A stretch of 9,556 bases of DNA. It comes from Flavobacteriaceae bacterium (lineage in GTDB: Bacteria > Bacteroidota > Bacteroidia > Flavobacteriales > Flavobacteriaceae). A program made the translations under genes and the position numbers. Shown here piece by piece: positions 1 to 5,779 of the stretch. The stretch spans positions 1 to 9,556 of the forward strand of contig JAAZVG010000049.1 in NCBI GenBank assembly GCA_018623655.1. The letters run 5' to 3'. Numbering within the stretch: position 1 is the stretch's first letter; the number at the start of each line of letters is the position of its first letter. The notes under the pieces are model-generated. The model saw only the letters and a program-made list of their open reading frames with translations, made no database searches and was not told where the DNA came from.

Positions 1-417
1 TAACTTTTGCAAAATGAGATCGGTAAGCGAACTCACACGCATCTCTCTCCAAGCCTCCCCATAATCGTGATTCTTATCCATCATCAATTGCTTACAACGA
101 TCGGCTTTATCTTTATAAAGAGCTATAGCTCTTTTCGCGTCGATGTCTGGATTTTCAGCGATTCCAAGATCGATTTGAATCAGCGCCATGATACAATAAT
201 TAATAATGCCTATAAATTCTGATATTTCACCTTCTTGCACTTTGCGCTCTGATAGCGTTTGTAAACTTCTGATTCTTTGAGCCTTGATAAAAATTTGATC
301 CGTTAATGAAGGTAATCTCAGAATACGCCAAGCAGTACCATAATCGTAGGATTTCTTTTCAAAAAGCGATAAACACTGGTTGATAATCGAATCAAATTCA
401 GCAGAGGTATCCGCCAT
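1..417 (-). CDS. DUF1599-family protein, C-terminus cut by the window edge
   Basis: Reading the minus strand from the ATG at 417-415 gives 139 codons with no stop before the left edge, so the 3' end is missing. The protein starts MADTSAEFDSIINQCLSLFE. Residues 24-42 carry a YDYGTAWRxLRLPSLTDQI block that recurs at 117-135 as HDYGEAWRxMRVSSLTDLI, an internal duplication with a 93-residue offset. This paired DYGxAWR...SLTD pattern is what I know as the DUF1599 family (to my memory also called nucleotide-modification-associated domain 1), usually about 180 residues in Bacteroidota and commonly found beside folP. No signal peptide or membrane segment is visible. The biochemical function is not established; the invariant Asp, Tyr, Trp and Arg suggest a ligand-binding or catalytic site, but that is inference. 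An exact -7 box (TATATTTG) lies upstream at 481-474. Confidence 0.85.
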   Translation of the reverse strand, partial: MADTSAEFDSIINQCLSLFEKKSYDYGTAWRILRLPSLTDQIFIKAQRIRSLQTLSERKVQEGEISEFIGIINYCIMALIQIDLGIAENPDIDAKRAIALYKDKADRCKQLMMDKNHDYGEAWREMRVSSLTDLILQKL

Positions 418-491
418 AGCTATTTTATCTTTAAGGGTTGCCGTACCTTAGAGGCAATTAAATTACAATCGTTCAAATATAAAGGTATCAG
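418..491. promoter_or_regulatory. Divergent DUF1599/folP promoter region
   Basis: This 74-bp spacer separates two start codons facing away from each other, so it should carry a promoter for each. For the minus-strand gene, TATATTTG (complement of 474-481) matches the Bacteroidota -7 consensus TAnnTTTG exactly and would give a leader of about 50 nt; I do not see a well-spaced -33 TTG. For folP the best candidate is TTG at 438-440, an 18-bp gap, then TAAATTAC at 459-466, which matches the -7 box only partly. No Shine-Dalgarno-like sequence precedes either ATG. No riboswitch fold or clear operator was seen. Confidence 0.4.
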
Positions 492-1310
492 ATGACAATT
501 CTTTTGAAAAAACGACTGATCGACCTAAGCACTCCAAAAGTGATGGGAATTCTAAATCTTACTCCAGACTCATTCTATGACGGAGGCCAATTAAAGTTTG
601 ACAGCCAAATCTTGAAGTTGGCCGAAAAGCATTTGAAAGATGGGGCCTTTGCGCTCGATTTAGGCGGGTATTCTTCAAGACCTGGAGCCGATCATATTTC
701 AGAAGAATACGAATTAGGCAGAGTTTTACCGGTAGTAGAATTACTCACTAAAGAGTTTCCTGACGCTCCACTCTCCATCGATACTTTTAGATCATCAGTA
801 GCCGACGCTTGCTTAGAATCAGGAGCATCAATGATTAATGATATTAGCGGGTCACAAATGGATCCGAAAATTTTAGAAGTAGTAGCCAAGCACAAGGTGC
901 CCTATATCGGTATGCATATGAAAGGTACTCCACAAACCATGAAAGACCTTTGTCAATACGAAGACTTAATTGTTGAAATGCGATTGTATTTCTCTGAATT
1001 AATCAACCGCTGTACCGAATTACATATACACGATGTGATCATCGACCCAGGATTCGGATTTGCAAAAACCATAGAGCAGAGTTTTCAAATTCTGCGTGAG
1101 TTAGAAGAATTCAAATTACTAAATAGTCCCCTTTTAGTTGGCCTCAGTCGAAAGTCAATGATTCATAAAACCTTAAATTCTGATGCATCTAAATCACTCA
1201 ATGGAACAACTGCACTTCATATGATCGCCTTAGATAAAGGAGCATCAATATTAAGAGTGCACGATGTAAAGGAAGCGGTAGAGTGTGTTACACTATCTCA
1301 AAATTTGTAA
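492..1310 (+). CDS. folP: Dihydropteroate synthase
   Basis: FolP is a cytoplasmic enzyme that condenses 6-hydroxymethyl-7,8-dihydropterin diphosphate with p-aminobenzoate to give dihydropteroate, the sulfonamide-sensitive step of folate synthesis. The 272-residue product has the usual length and motifs: MGILNLTPDSFYDGG at 18-32, LDLGGYSSRPGA near 55-66, SIDTF with Asp97, INDISG at 115-120, MHMKGTPQTM at 141-150, IIDPGFGFAKT at 183-193, VGLSRKS at 216-222 and RVHDV at 255-259. GGYSSRPG carries Tyr where many other phyla have Glu; I believe this is normal for Bacteroidota. The ATG at 492 sits 25 residues before the first Asp-containing pterin-site loop, as expected. cdaA follows 25 bp after the stop, so the two are probably cotranscribed. 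No insertion suggesting drug resistance is visible. Confidence 0.96.
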   Translation: MTILLKKRLIDLSTPKVMGILNLTPDSFYDGGQLKFDSQILKLAEKHLKDGAFALDLGGYSSRPGADHISEEYELGRVLPVVELLTKEFPDAPLSIDTFRSSVADACLESGASMINDISGSQMDPKILEVVAKHKVPYIGMHMKGTPQTMKDLCQYEDLIVEMRLYFSELINRCTELHIHDVIIDPGFGFAKTIEQSFQILRELEEFKLLNSPLLVGLSRKSMIHKTLNSDASKSLNGTTALHMIALDKGASILRVHDVKEAVECVTLSQNL

Positions 1311-1335
1311 CTTTCAACTCAACCAAATTTTAACA

Positions 1336-2121
1336 GTGAATCCATTCGAGTTTATCGATTTCAGAATTACAGACGCACTTGATATACTTCTTGTTGCTTT
1401 GTTACTTTACAATGTTTACAGAATTGTAAAAGGAACGGTAGCAATCAATATCTTCCTAGGATTAGTTATTGTTTGGACTTTCTGGAACGTAACTAAACTA
1501 CTTGAAATGAAAATGATTAGTAGCCTAGTAGGCGGATTCATGCAAGTGGGATTCATCGTTCTTGTCGTCGTGTTTCAACAAGAAATTCGAAAATTCTTGT
1601 TGGTTTTAGGGTCAGGTAAATTCTCAACTAAAACGATGAGTCGATTCTTTAGATTTTATGGAAACAAACCTGTCGAACCTGAAATTAATGTAGAGGCATT
1701 AATTACTGCCTGTAAGCACCTTAGCCAACAGCGTTTAGGTGCTCTCATTGTTATCGAAAGAAACAGCAGCTTAGAATTTCTAAAAGCTTCTGGAGATCGT
1801 ATGAATATTGAGATCAACGCGCCTATTTTAGAGAGTATCTTTTACAAGAACAGTCCTCTGCACGACGGGGCTGCAATCATTCAAGGAAATCGAATAACAG
1901 CAACACGAGTGATACTTCCGGTAAGTAACGCCTCTGATATTCCCGCTCATTACGGATTGAGGCACAAAGCTGCCCTCGGAATTACAGAAAACACTGACGC
2001 TATATGTCTAGTAGTTAGTGAAGAACGTGGAGAAATCGCTTATGTTCGAAACCGAAGTTTCATCAATTTCGACAGCGATCAGGTACTCGCAGCTAAGATT
2101 AAGAGAGATCTAGCGAGTTAA
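1336..2121 (+). CDS. cdaA: Diadenylate cyclase CdaA (membrane-bound, DacA/TIGR00159 type)
   Basis: CdaA makes cyclic di-AMP from two ATP; the messenger controls osmolyte and potassium balance and wall homeostasis in bacteria that use it. I place the start at GTG 1336, giving 261 residues beginning MNPFEFIDFRITDALDILLV. An in-frame ATG at 1285 would add 17 poorly fitting residues and overlap folP. Three hydrophobic segments (about 12-29, 36-52 and 67-90) precede the cytoplasmic DAC domain (about 105-250). The DGA motif is at 177-179 in SPLHDGAAII. The second active-site motif, normally RHR, reads RHK at 209-211 in GLRHKAALGITE, a conservative change. The family's usual Firmicutes neighbours cdaR and glmM are absent; here cdaA follows folP. 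The stop overlaps the stop of the convergent ABC exporter gene by 4 bp. Confidence 0.93.
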   Translation: MNPFEFIDFRITDALDILLVALLLYNVYRIVKGTVAINIFLGLVIVWTFWNVTKLLEMKMISSLVGGFMQVGFIVLVVVFQQEIRKFLLVLGSGKFSTKTMSRFFRFYGNKPVEPEINVEALITACKHLSQQRLGALIVIERNSSLEFLKASGDRMNIEINAPILESIFYKNSPLHDGAAIIQGNRITATRVILPVSNASDIPAHYGLRHKAALGITENTDAICLVVSEERGEIAYVRNRSFINFDSDQVLAAKIKRDLAS

Positions 2122-3893
2122 ACCTCACTAAGCACTGCGAATTGTGCCTGATACAACTGATGATATATTCCCTTCTTTGATAGAAGCTCTTCGTGTGACC
2201 CGCTCTCAACCAGTTGCCCTTTGTCCATAACAAAAATCACATCTGCTTTTTGTACTGTCGCTAGTCGGTGAGCAATAATTATCGAGGTTCTACCCTCAGT
2301 TATCTTTTCTGTAGCTTTTTGAATAAGTTGTTCAGCATAGGTATCGATTGAAGATGTTGCCTCGTCGAGAATGAGAATACTTGGGTTAGCAACATAAGCC
2401 CTCAAAAAAGAAATAAGCTGACGTTGTCCACTTGACAATGTACTACCACGCTCATTAATCTGAAATTGATAAGCTCCGGGGAGAGTTTCAATAAAATCAT
2501 GCACTCCAATTGCCTTGGCAGCCCTGATTACCGATTCAATACTTATACTTGGATTACCTAGTGTTATATTTTTTTCAATGGTATCAGCAAACAAAAAGAC
2601 GTCCTGAAGAACAACAGCAATATGCGAGCGTAAGCCCTTCAAAGTCATTTCACGAATATCTAGGTCGTCAATCTTGATAATTCCTTTATCAATTTCATAA
2701 AAACGATTGAGCAAATTAATTAAGGTTGACTTTCCCGCCCCCGTAGCTCCAACTACAGCAACACATTGACCCGGTTTTATATTAAAATTTACTCCTCTCA
2801 GCACTGGCTTTTTAGGGTCATAGGCAAATTCAACATCTTTAAATGTCACCTTACCATGAACCTTCGCTAATTCTACTTTACCTTCTTCTTCTAGTTGTTT
2901 AGTATCGTCTACGATAGCAAATACTCTACCCGCAGCAACCATGCCCATTTGAAGCACATTAAATTTATCGGCTATATGTCTAAGCGGTCTGAAAAGGAGA
3001 GAGGAAAGAAGAATGAAGGTAAAGATATCACCATATTTTTCAGGTGAAATACCTCCAACGTTTTGAACACCACCATACCACACAATGAGACCGACGGTAA
3101 TTGAAGCTAAAAGTTCAGCGACTGCGAAGAAAATGGAGTTATACCATACTGTTTTTAACCATGCGTTTTGGTGCTTCAAATTGATCGCTCTAAAGGCTTT
3201 TGCCTCTTCGGCTTCACGATTAAAAAGTTGTAAAACTCGAATACCAGCAAGACGCTCTTGCACAAATGAATTCAAAGCAGCAATTTGGGAACGCACTTCA
3301 ACAAAAGCTACTTTCATTGATTTTTGAAACCAACGTGTAGCGTATAATATGAGAGGCATAATTGCAAAAACTAATAGAGCCAATCTCCAATTCAATACGA
3401 GCATGACTGACGCTACTACAAGCATTTTTAATACATCGGCAATAATCATGAAAAAACCTTGACTGAAGATTTCTCCTATTTTTTGCATGTCAGATACGGC
3501 TCGAGTTACCAAAATTCCGACAGACGATTTATCGAAATAGGTCATTCTAAATCGAATCATCTTTGAAAACAGATGAGTTCTCAAGTCTTTAATAATCGAC
3601 TCACCTAAAAGGTTTGCAGTATAGGTGAAAAGTAGTTGAAAGAAAACCTCTCCAAATAAAACCGCCGCCATCGCGATGATCAGCTTAAGTAATAATTCAG
3701 CGTCTTGTTGCGTAATCGCCTCATCGACCAGCCGCCCAACCAGTGAGGGTGTTAGTACAGAGAATGCCGATATCAATATCGCAGAGACAACCGATACTAT
3801 AAAGATTCCACGGTAAGGCGAAGTATACGAGAATACTCTCGAAAAAAGCTTTAAATCGAATGACTTCTTAACCTTGTTCTCTTCCTTACTCAT
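2118..3893 (-). CDS. ABC exporter, fused membrane and ATPase domains (ABCB/MsbA-like)
   Basis: A 591-residue half-transporter that should dimerise in the inner membrane and use ATP to export a lipid, peptide or drug-like substrate; the substrate cannot be read from sequence. The N-terminal type-1 exporter membrane domain (about 28-310) has hydrophobic segments near 29-49, 69-92, 146-185 and 256-300. The nucleotide-binding domain (about 345-585) is complete: A-loop Tyr358, Walker A GATGAGKST at 382-390, Q-loop Gln430, signature LSSGQ at 486-490 (LSGGQ in many families), Walker B ILILDE ending Asp510-Glu511 and switch His542 in AHRLATV. All catalytic residues are present, so it should be an active ATPase. 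The ATG overlaps the end of truA by 8 bp, implying cotranscription and likely translational coupling. There is no space for a terminator before the convergent cdaA gene. Confidence 0.93.
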   Translation of the reverse strand: MSKEENKVKKSFDLKLFSRVFSYTSPYRGIFIVSVVSAILISAFSVLTPSLVGRLVDEAITQQDAELLLKLIIAMAAVLFGEVFFQLLFTYTANLLGESIIKDLRTHLFSKMIRFRMTYFDKSSVGILVTRAVSDMQKIGEIFSQGFFMIIADVLKMLVVASVMLVLNWRLALLVFAIMPLILYATRWFQKSMKVAFVEVRSQIAALNSFVQERLAGIRVLQLFNREAEEAKAFRAINLKHQNAWLKTVWYNSIFFAVAELLASITVGLIVWYGGVQNVGGISPEKYGDIFTFILLSSLLFRPLRHIADKFNVLQMGMVAAGRVFAIVDDTKQLEEEGKVELAKVHGKVTFKDVEFAYDPKKPVLRGVNFNIKPGQCVAVVGATGAGKSTLINLLNRFYEIDKGIIKIDDLDIREMTLKGLRSHIAVVLQDVFLFADTIEKNITLGNPSISIESVIRAAKAIGVHDFIETLPGAYQFQINERGSTLSSGQRQLISFLRAYVANPSILILDEATSSIDTYAEQLIQKATEKITEGRTSIIIAHRLATVQKADVIFVMDKGQLVESGSHEELLSKKGIYHQLYQAQFAVLSEV

Positions 3894-4632
3894 TCCAAAT
3901 TGAATTGGGGTAATTCACAGCTACTAAAGATAATCCTTTTGCCGGTGCTGATGCCCCTGCCCTAGATCGAGACTTAGACTCGATGAGTTCATCTATCCAT
4001 TCAGGAGAACGTTTACCCAACCCTACTTCTAGTAACGAACCAACGATAGCACGCACCATATTGCGCAGAAAACGATCGGCAGTTATTTCGAATCGTATTA
4101 GACTTCCTTCTTTGGTAAAGGAGGCCGTTTTAACATCACATATGAAAGTTTTTACATCAGTATGTGTTCTAGAAAAGCACTCGAAATCTTTCCTTCCAAC
4201 TAAATGCTGAGCTGCGCGATTCATCTGCTCTAAATCGAGAGGTAGCCCTACATAATGGGAAAAATTAAAATTAAAAGGATTTTTTCTAGTCTCAATAAGA
4301 TAGCGATATGACCTTGAAGTTGCGTCAAAACGAGCATGAGCTTGAGAATTTACCTTACGAATATCAAGTATGGCAATGTTTTGAAATAAGAAACGATTAA
4401 GTTTATGTGTTAAATCTATTAAATCAAGATGTTCTTCATAATCGAAATGAGCGTAAATCTGCTCCGCATGAACTCCAGCATCGGTGCGTCCTGCGCCGAC
4501 TATTGCAATTTCAGAAGCCAGCAAAGTACCTAGGGCATCTTCTAAAGCCTGCTGTACACTGTATGCATTAGGCTGTCTTTGCCAGCCGTGGTATTCAGAC
4601 CCATTAAATGCTATTTGAATGAAATAACGCAA
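3886..4632 (-). CDS. truA: tRNA pseudouridine(38-40) synthase TruA, TTG start
   Basis: TruA converts uridines 38, 39 and 40 in the anticodon arm of many tRNAs to pseudouridine. From the TTG at 4632-4630 the product is 248 residues starting MRYFIQIAFNGSEYHGWQRQPN, which matches how the family begins. The reading frame stays open to another TTG at 4656, but those 8 extra residues are atypical and that codon lies inside a promoter box; no ATG is available. The catalytic aspartate is Asp51 in AGRTDAGVHA. HARFDATSRSYRYLI (about 99-113) supplies the conserved Tyr/Arg pair, and FLRNMVRAIVGSLLEVG and SAPAKGLSLVAV are typical C-terminal motifs. The gene leads a two-gene minus-strand unit with the ABC exporter (8-bp overlap) and is divergent from the phosphodiesterase gene. 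Confidence 0.92.
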   Translation of the reverse strand: MRYFIQIAFNGSEYHGWQRQPNAYSVQQALEDALGTLLASEIAIVGAGRTDAGVHAEQIYAHFDYEEHLDLIDLTHKLNRFLFQNIAILDIRKVNSQAHARFDATSRSYRYLIETRKNPFNFNFSHYVGLPLDLEQMNRAAQHLVGRKDFECFSRTHTDVKTFICDVKTASFTKEGSLIRFEITADRFLRNMVRAIVGSLLEVGLGKRSPEWIDELIESKSRSRAGASAPAKGLSLVAVNYPNSIWNE

Positions 4633-4641
4633 AGCAAGAAT

Positions 4642-4661
4642 TATCTTTGGAAGCAAAGATA
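4642..4661. promoter_or_regulatory. Palindromic face-to-face -7 boxes for truA and the phosphodiesterase gene
   Basis: TATCTTTG at 4642-4649 and its exact reverse complement CAAAGATA at 4654-4661 are separated by GAAG, giving 8-bp perfect arms with a 4-nt spacer. Each arm read outward matches the Bacteroidota -7 consensus TAnnTTTG. The plus-strand box would start RNA about 12 nt before the ATG at 4669; the minus-strand box would start RNA about 15 nt before the TTG at 4632. The -33 elements are not convincing: a TTTG at 4614-4617 is 24 bp from the plus box, and none is clear for the minus box. The two promoters would overlap so closely that one polymerase should exclude the other. Confidence 0.5.
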
Positions 4662-4668
4662 CAGCACC

Positions 4669-5178
4669 ATGACCAGAATTTTTCTGCTATCCGACACCCA
4701 TTCGTATTGTGACGACCGGATACTTCACTACGCCAACGAAGCAGATGAAACATGGCATGCAGGAGATATTGGAAATACGATGGTAAGCGATGCAATCGAA
4801 AAGGTTTCATCTTTTAAAGCGGTTTACGGAAATATTGATGATCACATTCAACGCAGTCAATACCCTGAAGATCTTGTGTTTAAATGCGAAGAGGTAAAAA
4901 TATTGATGACCCATATTGCGGGATACCCAAAGCGTTACAATGCAAGAGTCAGATCTTTAATAGAAAAGCATCAGCCTCAGCTTGTAATCTGCGGACATTC
5001 TCACCTTTTAAAGGTCATGAATGATGAGCAGTATGGGCATTTACATATGAATCCTGGAGCGGCTGGAACCCACGGATTTCACAAAGTACGTACCGGCCTA
5101 CAATTCGAAATAGATCACGATCAAATTAAAAACCTACAGGTAATTGAATTTGGAACGCGAGGAGCGACCAATAAATAG
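4669..5178 (+). CDS. YfcE/MJ0936-type metallophosphoesterase
   Basis: A 169-residue single-domain calcineurin-like phosphoesterase of the small YfcE/MJ0936 group. Members hydrolyse phosphodiesters with a two-metal centre, usually Mn; the natural substrate is not known for most. All metal ligands are visible: Asp9 and His11 in LLSDTH, Asp33 in HAGDIG, Asn55 in YGNID, His82 in MTH, and His110/His112 in CGHSH. NPGAAGTHGFHK near 128-139 is the usual C-terminal loop. I chose the ATG at 4669 because MTRIFLLSDTHS places the first ligand at the family position; upstream in-frame starts would lie inside truA on the other strand. No signal peptide, so cytoplasmic. It is divergent from truA and followed directly by a hairpin. 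Confidence 0.9.
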   Translation: MTRIFLLSDTHSYCDDRILHYANEADETWHAGDIGNTMVSDAIEKVSSFKAVYGNIDDHIQRSQYPEDLVFKCEEVKILMTHIAGYPKRYNARVRSLIEKHQPQLVICGHSHLLKVMNDEQYGHLHMNPGAAGTHGFHKVRTGLQFEIDHDQIKNLQVIEFGTRGATNK

Positions 5179-5207
5179 AGAAAGCCCAGGAACACCTGAG
5201 CTTTCTC
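5178..5207. terminator. Hairpin between convergent phosphodiesterase and DUF4293 genes
   Basis: GAGAAAGC at 5178-5185 pairs with GCTTTCTC at 5200-5207. After one C/A mismatch the inner CAGG pairs with CCTG around an AACA loop, giving 12 pairs in all. The outer stem begins at the last base of the phosphodiesterase stop codon, and the DUF4293 stop lies 28 bp beyond. A hairpin at this convergent junction probably ends transcription in both directions. No strong T tract follows on the plus strand; the minus-strand side has a weak TATTTATT run. Confidence 0.65.
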
Positions 5208-5235
5208 CGCACTAATACTACTAAGATATCCGGTT

Positions 5236-5640
5236 TTAACGCAAACGATCAGCAGATTTTACGAGATCTTCATCCTTTTTGATTGCTCTGTTAGCCAGAA
5301 CTAGAAAAACGATAGAAAAGATCGGAATCAACATCCCAATACCCTTCTCAGAGGCAGCAGCCTCTCCGGATATATTTAGCGATCGATAAACGAAAAATCC
5401 TAGTAAAAAAAGTTGTGTAATCAGATTTAGTCGGTTGACTACGAACTGATTTTGTCTATTTCTATACCAAAAAACAGATCCAACGGCTAAAAGAGCCCCA
5501 AGTAGGCCCTCACCAAACACTAGCATTGCAATCGAACCTTGAAAATTCAATCCTAAAGTGGCCGTTTGTACTCCATAAATTAAACCTAGAGATAATAAGG
5601 CTACAAGGAATAAATAAAACGATTGTATGCGTTGAATCAT
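5236..5640 (-). CDS. DUF4293 family four-helix membrane protein
   Basis: A 134-residue membrane protein starting MIQRIQSFYLFLVALLSLG and ending with a charged tail, NRAIKKDEDLVKSADRLR. Both ends are hallmarks of DUF4293, a Bacteroidota family of unknown function that I know as a regular neighbour of rho. Four hydrophobic segments are seen at about 6-24, 36-58, 69-86 and 101-118. The short loops and a Lys/Arg/Asp-rich C-terminus suggest an inner-membrane protein with a cytoplasmic tail. No catalytic motif is visible. It is divergent from rho across a 139-bp spacer. An exact -7 box (TAATTTTG, complement of 5645-5652) ends only about 5 bp before the ATG, so the transcript may be leaderless. Confidence 0.88.
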   Translation of the reverse strand: MIQRIQSFYLFLVALLSLGLIYGVQTATLGLNFQGSIAMLVFGEGLLGALLAVGSVFWYRNRQNQFVVNRLNLITQLFLLGFFVYRSLNISGEAAASEKGIGMLIPIFSIVFLVLANRAIKKDEDLVKSADRLR

Positions 5641-5644
5641 ATGT

Positions 5645-5652
5645 CAAAATTA
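5645..5652 (-). promoter_or_regulatory. Candidate -7 box of the DUF4293 gene, possibly leaderless
   Basis: Read on the minus strand this is TAATTTTG, an exact TAnnTTTG match. It ends 5 bp before the ATG at 5640, so transcription would begin at or within a few bases of the start codon. The -33 region about 19 bp upstream reads TGTT, a poor match, so the call rests on one box in AT-rich sequence. Confidence 0.35.
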
Positions 5653-5702
5653 TGATGGTTTTTTTTAATAAAACAGTTGCATTTAAATTTTATTTGTATC
5701 AT

Positions 5703-5731
5703 TGTACTATAGTGAGCGGTTACTATATTAC
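5703..5731 (+). promoter_or_regulatory. Weak candidate promoter for rho
   Basis: TTG at 5703-5705, an 18-bp gap and TATATTAC at 5724-5731 form the best promoter-like pair in the rho leader; only the TA and TT of the -7 consensus match. The predicted leader is about 40 nt. The same TTG-N18-TAnnTTAC arrangement precedes folP. The rest of the 139-bp DUF4293-rho spacer is AT-rich with an 8-T run at 5659-5666, and I see no hairpin there. Confidence 0.25.
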
Positions 5732-5779
5732 TTCACCAAACCGCAATTGTACTTGATTTAATACTTTCCATTATTATAC

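Noticed and set aside
7..222. Open frame of 71 codons on the plus strand
   Set aside because: It lies antisense to the DUF1599 coding region, which has clear family motifs; the frame has no recognisable domain.
1285..1335. ATG at 1285 as the cdaA start
   Set aside because: It would overlap folP by 26 bp and add 17 residues that fit no CdaA N-terminus; GTG 1336 gives the usual start.
3085..3327. Plus-strand frame inside the ABC exporter gene
   Set aside because: Antisense shadow of an intact membrane domain; no start context or family signal.
2118..3893. ABC exporter as a defective transporter because of LSSGQ in place of LSGGQ
   Set aside because: The second-to-third position varies in active exporters, and all other ATPase residues are intact.
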